The notes: generated by a model from the letters alone, not told the origin. Counted from the first letter of the stretch, positions 1 to 5,920 are shown. The stretch: DNA of 6,900 bases from an uncultured Prevotellaceae bacterium (GCA_937898415.1 CALDLA010000019.1:1-6900); one strand, 5' to 3'. Made by a program: numbers and translations.

Positions 1-452
1 TCGACTACCTGATGAGCCTGAACGGACACGGTGATGTCTTCGGCATCTGGTGGGACCGCCGTAACGCTGACCTCCGCTATGTCCTGAACAGCTGGCAGTA
101 CGACAAGTATGTGGCTCTGAACCACTTCTATCGTCCTGTGGCTTGGAAGGCAGGCAGCTGGACATTTGCAGTGTACGCTCACTACAACAGAGGGCATTTC
201 TACAATGCACACCCGACGGTGTTCGTGACCTACAAGGGTGGCCATAACAGGATTCACGGCTCACACTATGCCCACATGCACAAGCACGTAGCTCCTCACC
301 ATGCTCCAGCTGTGCACCATCCTGCACCAGCTCCGCATCACCCAAAGGCTCCTGTGAAAGTTGACAAGCATCACGGTATTGCAAACCACACCTTGGCCAG
401 CAACACACCACGCCATGGACATAGCAATGCAGGTCACTTTGGACGCAGATAA
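1..452 (+). CDS. 3' part of a gene for a histidine-rich protein, 5' end outside the window
   Basis: The frame is already open at the window edge (codons for D-Y-L precede the first ATG at position 12), so the true start lies upstream and only about 149 C-terminal residues are visible. I do not recognise the family. The visible part has two sections. The first, about 77 residues from the ATG, is rich in aromatic residues (many W, Y and F) and looks like a folded beta-type domain. The second is a low-complexity tail from about residue 78 to 146, in which 18 of 69 residues are histidine, mixed with Pro, Ala, Lys and Gly. Such tails often bind divalent metals, but that is inference. A signal peptide, expected if the protein is exported, would lie outside the window. 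The gene ends with TAA and is followed 43 bases later by an intrinsic terminator, so it is the last gene of its transcript. Confidence 0.8.
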   Translation, partial: DYLMSLNGHGDVFGIWWDRRNADLRYVLNSWQYDKYVALNHFYRPVAWKAGSWTFAVYAHYNRGHFYNAHPTVFVTYKGGHNRIHGSHYAHMHKHVAPHHAPAVHHPAPAPHHPKAPVKVDKHHGIANHTLASNTPRHGHSNAGHFGRR

Positions 453-495
453 AGAGTACGTTTTGCCTCTACATATGCCTTTCAAAAAGGACACG

Positions 496-526
496 GGGAA
501 TTCTCAGAAATGGGAGTTCCCTTTTT
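496..526 (+). terminator. Intrinsic terminator after the histidine-rich gene
   Basis: Bases 496-505 (GGGAATTCTC) pair with 512-521 (GGGAGTTCCC) to form a 10-bp stem with a 6-nt AGAAAT loop, followed directly by five T at 522-526. Two of the ten pairs are G-U wobbles in the rightward transcript, and these become A-C mismatches in the leftward transcript. The hairpin is therefore clearly stronger for the rightward gene, although it sits between two converging genes. Confidence 0.8.
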
Positions 527-761
527 ACACGTAAAACACGAACTTTGTTCCTTTCGAGCCTACACCGTCATAGTCAGCCGTAACTGGGAACTGGTTGATA
601 AGCATGTCAACCTCTTCCTCCTGCAAATACGTAGTCAACTCCAGTTCAATGGCCATCCGTCGTTCGTTATAGCTCAGGTTCCAGATACATTCTCCCAGAA
701 CAGCATTTACCACAGTCCTGATTTCATCCTGAGTGCGCCAGATGGTGTCAAAGTCAGTCAT
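525..761 (-). CDS. Small protein of unknown function, last gene of the leftward operon
   Basis: This 78-residue protein is not one I recognise. It starts with MTDFDTIWRTQDEIRTVV and has a probably helical, charged central part (residues about 33-56, including an EEE run) followed by a Gly-containing C-terminus (YDGVGSKGTKFVFYV). It has no signal peptide, no membrane segment and no obvious metal or nucleotide motif. I take it as real because its ATG overlaps the stop of the acetyltransferase gene as ATGA (758-761), the same coupling used elsewhere in this operon, and because its composition is that of a normal soluble protein. Its TAA stop lies within the T run of the convergent terminator. 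It may modify or partner the upstream acetyltransferase, but nothing beyond position supports this. Confidence 0.72.
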   Translation of the reverse strand: MTDFDTIWRTQDEIRTVVNAVLGECIWNLSYNERRMAIELELTTYLQEEEVDMLINQFPVTADYDGVGSKGTKFVFYV

Positions 762-1324
762 AAGTTCTTTATAACCTTACATGGGTTTCCTACGGCAACG
801 GTATTTGACGGAATATCATTAACCACGATGGAGCCGGCTCCAATGGTTACATTATCACCGATGGTTACTCCTGGAAGAATGGTCACGCTCCCTCCAATCC
901 ATACATTATGACCGATAGAAACAGGTTTTGCCCATTCCTGACGGGAGTTGCGCTCCACAGGATCAGTACTGTGACAGGCGGTGTATATGCTGACATTGGG
1001 GCCGATAAAACAGTCATCGCCAATAGTGACACGGGCTTCATCGAGGACAGTGAAGTTGAAGTTGGCAAAGAACCGTTTGCCGATGCTTATCTGTTTGCCA
1101 TAGTCGCAGCGAAACGGCTGGTTAATGAGGAAGTCATCATCTGCCACATGACCGAGCAAGCCCTTCAGGATTTCCTTCATCCGCTGGGTTTCAGACGGAC
1201 GCAGGGAATTGTATTCATAAAGAACTTCTCTTGTCATCATCAGTTCTTCTATCAGTTCCGGGTCAATGGCAGAATAAACCTCACCCGCCAACATCTTCTC
1301 TTTCTCTATCATACGCCTAATCAT
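758..1324 (-). CDS. Maltose/galactoside-type O-acetyltransferase (hexapeptide repeat)
   Basis: This 188-residue protein belongs to the Maa/LacA/NodL group, which transfers acetyl from acetyl-CoA to a sugar hydroxyl in the cytoplasm as a trimer. The N-terminal Mac domain is seen in EKEKMLAGEVY and the following helical region (about residues 5-60). The left-handed beta-helix follows, with hexapeptide repeats such as VTIGDDCFIGPNV and VSIGHNVWIGGSVTILPGV (about residues 75-185). His118 in TACHSTDP matches the catalytic histidine of the family. Length is typical of the family. The ATG at 1324 overlaps the aminotransferase stop as TAATG. A second ATG at 1312 (protein start MIEKEKM) fits the usual family N-terminus and is preceded by TTAGGCGT, so the true start may be four codons later. 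The natural acceptor cannot be read from sequence; maltose, galactosides and other sugars are all possible in this family. Confidence 0.93.
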   Translation of the reverse strand: MIRRMIEKEKMLAGEVYSAIDPELIEELMMTREVLYEYNSLRPSETQRMKEILKGLLGHVADDDFLINQPFRCDYGKQISIGKRFFANFNFTVLDEARVTIGDDCFIGPNVSIYTACHSTDPVERNSRQEWAKPVSIGHNVWIGGSVTILPGVTIGDNVTIGAGSIVVNDIPSNTVAVGNPCKVIKNL

Positions 1325-2514
1325 TATACTCTATTCACCTCAGTGCACTGATATGTTCTTGCCTTGTTATCGAGAGATGAAAGACGGTCAAGAGCAGCCT
1401 GCAATGTCTCGTCGCGCTTGGCAAAATGGAAACGGATAAGATGATGCACATCCTCTTTGAAGAAGCAACTGCCAGGAACAGCTCCCACCCCGACATGCTC
1501 AGCAAGCCACTCGCAGAAATGCAGGTCATCCTTCACGCCATACTTTGAGACATCAAGCATCACATAATAGGCTCCTTCGGGATCAGTAAACTCCAATCCG
1601 AACTGACGAAGTCCGTCACAGAACAGGTGCTTCATGTGAGTATAATGTGCCTGTAACCCTTCGTAATAGGAGTCAGGGAAGCACAGACCGACAGTTGCCG
1701 CCTCCATCAGCGGAGCCGCTGCACCGACAGTCAGGAAGTCATGCACCTTCTTTACGCGTTCGATGATACGTTCTGGGGCAATGACATAGCCGAGTCGCCA
1801 GCCTGTGATGCTGTAGGTTTTGGAAAGCGAGCTGCATGAGATGGTGCGCTCCCACATGCCTGGAAGTGTGGAGATATAGACGTGCTTGTGAGGCGCATAG
1901 ACGATGTGCTCATAAACCTCATCGGTTATCACATAACCATCATACCTTATTATAATATCTGCTATCGTCTGGAGTTCTTCGCGTGAAAAAACCTTACCGC
2001 AGGGGTTAGACGGATTACAGAGCACCAATGCCTTGGCACCCTGCTTGAATGCTTCCTCTATCAGGTTGGCATCGAAAGAGAACGTAGGCGGCACGAGCGG
2101 GATGTATATCGGCTCAGCACCGCTCAGGATGGTGTCTGCCGTGTAGTTCTCATAGAACGGTGAGAAGATGGCCACTTTGTCGCCAGGATTCACAACGGTC
2201 ATCATGGAAGCCATCATGGCCTCCGTCGATCCGCATGTCACCACGATATTCTTATCAGGGTCAATGTCCAGACCAGTGAAGTGACTCTGTTTCTTAGCCA
2301 ATGCCTCACGGAAGTTCTGCGCTCCCCATGTAATTGCATACTGGTGAGGGCCACGGGGGGCAATCTCTGCCAGACGGTCTGTGATTTCCTTTGGAGGGTC
2401 GAAGTCTGGGAATCCCTGTGAGAGATTGATGGCTCCGTACTTGTTTGATATCCGGGTCATCCTACGGATAACGGAATCGGTAAATCCTGCTGTTCTTGTT
2501 GATAACGGTCGCAT
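1324..2514 (-). CDS. PLP-dependent class I/II aminotransferase (methionine/kynurenine aminotransferase-like)
   Basis: This is a 396-residue fold-type I aminotransferase, using pyridoxal phosphate to move an amino group between an amino acid and a 2-oxo acid in the cytoplasm. The family landmarks are complete: LSQGFPDFDPP near the N-terminus, the cofactor-binding CGSTEAM loop (94-100), NPSNPCGKVF with Asn167/Asn170, DEVYE with Asp198 and Tyr201, the Schiff-base Lys232 in SSLSKTYSITGWRLGY, and Arg361 in LIRFHFA, which should bind the substrate carboxylate. The GFPDFD and QYAITWGAQNFREA motifs resemble the YbdL (methionine aminotransferase) and kynurenine aminotransferase branch more than classical AspC. 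The exact substrate remains uncertain. The last 15 or so residues extend past the usual domain end. The ATG lies 3 nt after the stop of the ferritin-like gene, so translation is probably coupled. Confidence 0.93.
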   Translation of the reverse strand: MRPLSTRTAGFTDSVIRRMTRISNKYGAINLSQGFPDFDPPKEITDRLAEIAPRGPHQYAITWGAQNFREALAKKQSHFTGLDIDPDKNIVVTCGSTEAMMASMMTVVNPGDKVAIFSPFYENYTADTILSGAEPIYIPLVPPTFSFDANLIEEAFKQGAKALVLCNPSNPCGKVFSREELQTIADIIIRYDGYVITDEVYEHIVYAPHKHVYISTLPGMWERTISCSSLSKTYSITGWRLGYVIAPERIIERVKKVHDFLTVGAAAPLMEAATVGLCFPDSYYEGLQAHYTHMKHLFCDGLRQFGLEFTDPEGAYYVMLDVSKYGVKDDLHFCEWLAEHVGVGAVPGSCFFKEDVHHLIRFHFAKRDETLQAALDRLSSLDNKARTYQCTEVNRV

Positions 2515-2517
2515 ATC

Positions 2518-2904
2518 CTATGTATCTAATAGTCCTGAAACGATATCGCCATGATGTTTCTCGTCGTTCTTCACGCTCTCCACCTCGGGAAAGTCTGCGA
2601 TCAGATGTTCATAGCCCACTGCTGCATCATACTCGCCTTTGGCTATCATCTTGTAGAGGCGTTTCTTGCCTAACAGATAATAAAGTACAGGCATGATTAG
2701 AGCCATCGTTTTCTTGGGCTTTAATGCCTGTTTCGTATAAGCATGGAAGACGCTGGCATGCCTGCCTTCTTCTTTTGCAAGTTGAAGGAAGGCCTCTCGT
2801 TCTTTATCTGTCTTTACCACTTTAGCCAGTCTCTGGTACATCAGCACGGCATTTAATTCGCCTTGCTGACTACGCAATAATTCATTGAATTGTTCTTGTT
2901 TCAT
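2518..2904 (-). CDS. Short ferritin-like (rubrerythrin-type) di-iron protein
   Basis: This 128-residue protein has the four-helix ligand pattern of a ferritin-like di-iron site: Glu16 in helix 1, Glu46-x-x-His49 (EEGRH) in helix 2, probably Glu99 in helix 3 (GYEHL) and Glu115-x-x-His118 (DEKHH) in helix 4. Two ExxH motifs spaced like this point to a bound pair of irons as in rubrerythrin and related proteins, which handle peroxide, oxygen or iron. No rubredoxin Cys-x-x-Cys domain is present, so an outside electron donor would be needed for peroxidase activity. A hydrophobic stretch at about 66-78 (TMALIMPVLYYLL) lies between helices 2 and 3 and could touch the membrane or a partner, as in membrane-linked ferritin-like proteins such as the VIT1-associated domain. 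The start codon is 1 nt from the hydrolase stop. The substrate is not known. Confidence 0.85.
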   Translation of the reverse strand: MKQEQFNELLRSQQGELNAVLMYQRLAKVVKTDKEREAFLQLAKEEGRHASVFHAYTKQALKPKKTMALIMPVLYYLLGKKRLYKMIAKGEYDAAVGYEHLIADFPEVESVKNDEKHHGDIVSGLLDT

Positions 2905-2905
2905 A

Positions 2906-3571
2906 TTATATGTTCATTACCCAAGCAAAGCCTTTCGCCGTTCTCTTTTCTGAATCGATGAAATGATTGCCGGGATTCCATTCGAGTATTGTGTTTACAT
3001 TTTGTCCTTTCAGTAACTCGTTCTGCCTACGAATCGCATTACCAACTTGTGCCATTACCGGGTTCTTTGTCTTTTCTTCCTTATCCCCGAGACTGAGGTA
3101 GATGGATTTTGAAAGAGGCTTGTTATCTTTGGCATATTCAATCCACTTGGGGAACCAGACAGATGGTGAAGCAGCAACTATTCCCTCAAACTTGTCTGTC
3201 TGATAAGATGCCCATAATGCGAATAGTCCAGCCAGAGAATAACCGCCGAGTATGACATGAGCCGTTCCTTCTTGAACAATAGGTAATAGTTGGCTTGTGA
3301 TAAACTTCAAAGTGTCTTCTGCTCCATTGCCAAAGGGAATCTTACCGAAAACTGGAGGGACTGACCAAGGTGTAAGCTCTTGATTCCAGTCCTTTATCAT
3401 AAATGCTGCAAGGGTGAATGGCTTATCGGACAATTCCTTGATGATCTCCACTTCCTGACCCAAGACCTCCAAGTCATGTTCGTCTATGGGCTGAACCAAC
3501 AAGAATTCAGCATTGGAGTTTTTATACAGATGGCATTCTCTCCCTGATATATTAACAATAGAACCTTTCAT
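2906..3571 (-). CDS. Alpha/beta hydrolase, esterase D/IroE-like
   Basis: This 221-residue protein has the nucleophile elbow GGYSLAG (109-115) with Ser112, followed by the AASPSVWFPKW segment seen in PF00756-type esterases. A likely acid (Asp163 in LSLGDKEE) and the catalytic His203 in NPGNHF complete the triad. There is no signal peptide, so it should be cytoplasmic and act on ester or similar bonds of a small molecule. The N-terminus (MKGSIVNISGRECHLYKN) is shorter than in secreted esterases of the family. Its ATG overlaps the stop of the preceding gene as ATGA (3568-3571), and a GGAAGAGG stretch just upstream inside that gene can serve as ribosome-binding site. The substrate cannot be named; siderophore, thioester and carbohydrate esters are all handled by relatives. 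Confidence 0.88.
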   Translation of the reverse strand: MKGSIVNISGRECHLYKNSNAEFLLVQPIDEHDLEVLGQEVEIIKELSDKPFTLAAFMIKDWNQELTPWSVPPVFGKIPFGNGAEDTLKFITSQLLPIVQEGTAHVILGGYSLAGLFALWASYQTDKFEGIVAASPSVWFPKWIEYAKDNKPLSKSIYLSLGDKEEKTKNPVMAQVGNAIRRQNELLKGQNVNTILEWNPGNHFIDSEKRTAKGFAWVMNI

Positions 3572-3882
3572 ACCTCTTCCAAATATCTGACTTTCTTTCC
3601 TGTCTTTTCAGCGTATGCAATCTCACGCCTTGTACTCTCGCCAATATAGCCACCAACATTGATAACGAATATCTCATCAGCCAGATCAATCTTGCGAAGG
3701 TGCATGTCATCAAGCATTTCCTTAGTGCCAGGTTTCCATACCTCTTCGTCACCAGAATGACCGAATAAGCCAACACTGATGACTATGCAACCTTCCAAAG
3801 TCAGTCGTTTCTGGGTTTCCAGGAACTGATCCTTGAAACGGGTGCTACCACATAGGGTAACTATCTTATAATTCTGTATCAT
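3568..3882 (-). CDS. Small nucleoside 2-deoxyribosyltransferase-like protein
   Basis: This 104-residue protein has a Rossmann-like pattern of the nucleoside 2-deoxyribosyltransferase superfamily (PF05014/DUF4406 type). Seen directly are VTLCGSTRF at the N-terminus (GST at 12-14), a KIDLADEIFVINVGGYIGESTRREIAYA core (read in two parts: 64-78 and 79-91) and a closing GKKVRYLEE strand. Glu87 in the STRREIAYA segment sits where 2-deoxyribosyltransferases carry their catalytic Glu before a GYA-like stretch. Close relatives are usually annotated only as hypothetical, and enzymes in this superfamily cleave or transfer N-glycosidic bonds of nucleosides or nucleotides. It is shorter than true deoxyribosyltransferases (about 150 residues), so a hydrolase acting on nucleotides is as likely as a transferase. 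Both ends overlap neighbours as ATGA, which argues strongly that it is expressed with them. Confidence 0.82.
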   Translation of the reverse strand: MIQNYKIVTLCGSTRFKDQFLETQKRLTLEGCIVISVGLFGHSGDEEVWKPGTKEMLDDMHLRKIDLADEIFVINVGGYIGESTRREIAYAEKTGKKVRYLEEV

Positions 3883-4712
3883 ACACTTTCAGGATTGTAT
3901 TTCAGTGCATCCGACGGCCAGCCCGTCACATTTCGGCCTGTATCAAGCAGGCAGATTTCACGGAGATCCTCATCTGACAGCGTAAAGTCAAAGAGATTGA
4001 TGTTTTCAATCATCCTTTCCCTATGGGTAGTCTTGGGGATAATAATATTACCGTTCTGAATCAGGAACTTCAAGGCTACCTGAGCGGAAGTCTTACCGTA
4101 TTTCTCGCCGATTCTCATAAGAACAGGATTCTTGAAGATACCATGCCGGCCTTCTGCCAGCGGACTCCAGGCTTCAAGAGCTACATTGTAAGGCTTCAGG
4201 TATTCCAGCATCTTCCGTTGCTGATAGAGAACATGGGTCTCGCACTGGTTCACGACAGGCATCACCTTTGCATCATCCACAATCTTCGGAAAGGTGTTTG
4301 GATAGAAGTTTGATATTCCAATGGCTTTAAACATACCTTGTTCATAGAGTTCTTCGAGCGTGTGCCACATGACGGTAGGATTTCCGACAGGCCAGTGAAT
4401 CAGCATCAAGTCCACATAGTCAAGCCCCAACTGCTTCATGGAATGGTCAACTGTACGCAAGGTTTCCTCCTTCGTATAGCAGGAATCGCATATCTTTGTC
4501 GTGATGAACAGTTCTTCACGAGGAACGCCACATGCCCGAACTGCATCCCCCACACCTTTCTCGTTGTAGTACATAGCAGCCGTATCTATGCTCCTATAGC
4601 CTACCGATATGGCATCTTCAACAACTCGCTGGGTTTCTCTCTCAGAGATATTATAGACACCCAGACCAACCATCGGCATCCGCAGGCCATTATTCAAAAC
4701 CTTGTATTCCAT
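3879..4712 (-). CDS. Aldo/keto reductase
   Basis: This 277-residue NAD(P)H-dependent reductase of aldehydes and ketones has a complete AKR tetrad: Asp43 and Tyr48 in SIDTAAMYYNE, Lys73 in FITTKI and His106 in LMLIHWP. The cofactor segment IIIPKTTHRERMIENI (223-238) carries the Lys and Arg expected to bind the NADPH phosphate. The barrel is full length and resembles 2,5-diketo-D-gluconate reductase-type AKRs (AKR5). The frame is open further upstream to an ATG at 4769, but that would overlap the previous gene by 44 bases. The start at 4712 begins MEYKVLNNGLRMP as the family does and has AAGGAAAG at a fitting distance, so I chose 4712. It lies 13 nt after the NTF2-like gene and its stop overlaps the next ATG. 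The carbonyl substrate is not deducible. Confidence 0.94.
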   Translation of the reverse strand: MEYKVLNNGLRMPMVGLGVYNISERETQRVVEDAISVGYRSIDTAAMYYNEKGVGDAVRACGVPREELFITTKICDSCYTKEETLRTVDHSMKQLGLDYVDLMLIHWPVGNPTVMWHTLEELYEQGMFKAIGISNFYPNTFPKIVDDAKVMPVVNQCETHVLYQQRKMLEYLKPYNVALEAWSPLAEGRHGIFKNPVLMRIGEKYGKTSAQVALKFLIQNGNIIIPKTTHRERMIENINLFDFTLSDEDLREICLLDTGRNVTGWPSDALKYNPESV

Positions 4713-4716
4713 AACG

Positions 4717-4724
4717 CTTTCCTT
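4717..4724 (-). promoter_or_regulatory. Ribosome-binding site that fixes the aldo/keto reductase start
   Basis: On the minus strand AAGGAAAG ends 4 nt before the ATG at 4712 (7 nt from the AAGGA core). It lies in the only 13-nt gap of the operon, right after the TAA of the preceding gene. It is the clearest Shine-Dalgarno signal in the operon and favours 4712 over the upstream ATG at 4769. Confidence 0.65.
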
Positions 4725-4725
4725 A

Positions 4726-5166
4726 TTAATATGTTGATGCCTTGGATTCCACAAACTGCCAACGGCCATCGTTCTTAGCCAGTTTGGACTTCATCTGTAG
4801 CCTCCATGTATGACGACCACCACCATATACAGCAGCATTGACCCTGCTACGACCTGTCATTTCCGCTGTCGTTCCATTCACAGTGATGCTAATCTCGTCA
4901 TCCTCTACGGAATAGTAGTTCAGCGTACCATTCTCTATCTCATGCAGATACTGTTTCTTGGGTTGTTTGGTTCCTGTCATGTGAATCAGAACCGAACCAT
5001 CGGCAAGAATCGTATCAAGCGCTGCAATTTCCTTGGCTATCATTGCCTGGTACATCTGCTTGTATAGCTGTTCTATCTGTTTCTTATCATCCATATTCTT
5101 CAGTTTTGTTTGGCCATAAGCTATTACAGAGAAAAGCATTAAAGACACTATTATCAAATTCTTCAT
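4726..5166 (-). CDS. Exported NTF2/SnoaL-like protein
   Basis: This 146-residue protein begins with a signal peptide: MKN, a hydrophobic core LIIVSLMLFSVIA and a likely cleavage after AYGQ (residue 19). No lipobox cysteine is seen, so a free periplasmic protein is expected. The mature part has the order of an NTF2-like cone fold (SnoaL/DUF4440 type): an N-terminal helix DDKKQIEQLYKQMYQAMIAKE, a short strand pair ADGSVLIHMTGTKQPKK, then strands DDEISITVNGTTAEMTGRSRV and HTWRLQMKSKLAKNDGRWQFVES. Such proteins bind or isomerise small molecules, but no catalytic residue pair can be assigned. The ATG overlaps the YjbQ stop as ATGA, with TATAGGCG just upstream. An internal ATG at 5094 (MDDKKQ) would give a cytosolic form, which would suit the otherwise cytosolic operon, but I prefer the full form because of the coupling. 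Confidence 0.85.
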   Translation of the reverse strand: MKNLIIVSLMLFSVIAYGQTKLKNMDDKKQIEQLYKQMYQAMIAKEIAALDTILADGSVLIHMTGTKQPKKQYLHEIENGTLNYYSVEDDEISITVNGTTAEMTGRSRVNAAVYGGGRHTWRLQMKSKLAKNDGRWQFVESKASTY

Positions 5167-5576
5167 TCGCCTATAATCGTTACTACCAATTCTCTGGAAC
5201 CTCCGTAATTACGGTACTCGCAGAAGTAGATGCCCTGCCAAGTGCCAAGATTCAAACGACCGTCAGTAATGGGAATAGTCAGGCTGACACCGCTCAACGT
5301 GGACTTGGCGTGAGCAGGCATATCATCAGCACCTTCCAAGGTGTGCTCATACTCTGGACGATTCTCTGGCACAAGACGGTTGAAGATGGTCTCCATATCT
5401 ACACGAACATCAGGATCAGCATTCTCATTGATGCTCAGCCCGCAACTGGTATGTTTACAGAATATGTTGATGATACCTGTCTTCGGCAGTTTTGGCAACT
5501 GACGCATGATTTCGTTGGTCACCAAGTAAAAGCCGCGAGACTTGGGGGTAATACTGATTTCTATCTGCTGAATCAT
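5163..5576 (-). CDS. yjbQ: YjbQ/UPF0047 family protein (secondary thiamine-phosphate synthase-type)
   Basis: This 137-residue protein carries the full UPF0047 (PF01894) signature. Visible are FCKHTSCGLSINENADPDV (39-57) with Cys40, His42, Thr43 and Ser44, the EGADDMPAHAKSTLSG block (81-96) with His89 and Lys91, the IPITDGRLNLGTWQGIYF block, and a C-terminal beta strand RELVVTIIGE. In Escherichia coli YjbQ, the family has a weak thiamine-phosphate synthase activity that is not considered its main role, so the true reaction remains open. Length is typical. Its start overlaps the stop of the TIGR04076 gene as ATGA and its stop overlaps the following start in the same way. No cofactor is predicted apart from a possible metal at the His/Asp cluster. 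The family call is secure; the function is not. Confidence 0.94.
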   Translation of the reverse strand: MIQQIEISITPKSRGFYLVTNEIMRQLPKLPKTGIINIFCKHTSCGLSINENADPDVRVDMETIFNRLVPENRPEYEHTLEGADDMPAHAKSTLSGVSLTIPITDGRLNLGTWQGIYFCEYRNYGGSRELVVTIIGE

Positions 5577-5920
5577 CGTTCTATGGGTGTATAGTCAATC
5601 TTTGCCTCCTCATCAGTCGCTTCAAGTTTCATGATGACAGGGCGCAGACCGTCATTGCAGCAGACGATGGCTACACCAGGCTCTTTAATCCAATCGCCAT
5701 AGTAGAAAAGTCCTTTGTCTGCACCATGAGCCAGTGCAAACACATACTGATAGATCGCCTTCCATGCTTCATCACAAAACCCTTCAGGCTTTGCATAGTC
5801 TGCATAGAACACATCACCTACTTTCATCATCGGACATGCCTTCAATCCACAGATGCCATATTCCTTTGCCAAGTCCTCATTTAGCATCGTTTTGAGGATG
5901 GTAATCTTCACCTTCTTCAT
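5573..5920 (-). CDS. TIGR04076 family protein
   Basis: This 115-residue protein, first gene of the leftward operon, matches the TIGR04076 pattern: MKKVKITILKTMLNEDLAKEYG at the N-terminus, CPMMKVGDVFYA, KPEGFCDEAWKAIYQYVFALAHG, and the C-terminal IVCCNDGLRPVIMKLEA. It has four conserved-looking cysteines in addition to the CC pair region (GICGLKACP and VCCNDG), which could bind metal or react, but no known enzyme activity is established for the family. There is no signal peptide or membrane segment. The frame is open to an ATG at 5944. I chose 5920 because it gives the family N-terminus and because AGGAA lies 5 nt before it; the 5944 ATG would also place the start within a few bases of the -7 box. 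It leads the operon directly from the divergent promoter region. Confidence 0.9.
   Translation of the reverse strand: MKKVKITILKTMLNEDLAKEYGICGLKACPMMKVGDVFYADYAKPEGFCDEAWKAIYQYVFALAHGADKGLFYYGDWIKEPGVAIVCCNDGLRPVIMKLEATDEEAKIDYTPIER

Larger units (their letters stand above)
525..5920 (-). other. Ten-gene leftward operon
   Basis: All ten leftward genes are contiguous. Four-base ATGA overlaps occur at 5573-5576, 5163-5166, 3879-3882, 3568-3571 and 758-761, a one-base TAATG overlap at 1324, and gaps of 13, 1 and 3 nt at the other three joins. I found no further CAAAnnTA (reverse TAnnTTTG) sequence within the genes and no room for an internal terminator, so the promoter at 5942-5949 is the likely single source. 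The convergent hairpin at 496-526 is only a weak stop for this strand because its wobble pairs do not form in the leftward RNA. Confidence 0.8.

Noticed and set aside
510..911. 133-residue open frame on the plus strand crossing the end of the operon
   Set aside because: It starts inside the terminator hairpin and runs antisense to two coupled genes; no protein features seen.
908..1351. 147-residue open frame on the plus strand
   Set aside because: It lies wholly opposite the acetyltransferase gene, has no family features, and its frame mirrors the codon pattern of the real gene.
3568..3882. Anti-phage or TIR-type defence role for the deoxyribosyltransferase-like gene
   Set aside because: No sensor, nucleotide cyclase, nuclease, transposase or other defence partner is found in the window; the neighbours are metabolic enzymes.
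4713..4769. N-terminal extension of the aldo/keto reductase to an ATG at 4769
   Set aside because: It would overlap the NTF2-like gene by 44 bases and add residues not seen in the family; the ATG at 4712 has its own ribosome site.
4338..4778. 146-residue open frame on the plus strand
   Set aside because: It is antisense to the aldo/keto reductase, whose catalytic tetrad is complete; the plus-strand product has no coherent domain.
5043..5594. 183-residue open frame on the plus strand
   Set aside because: It is antisense to the YjbQ and NTF2-like genes, both of which have clear family matches or a signal peptide; no recognisable domain in the plus-strand frame.
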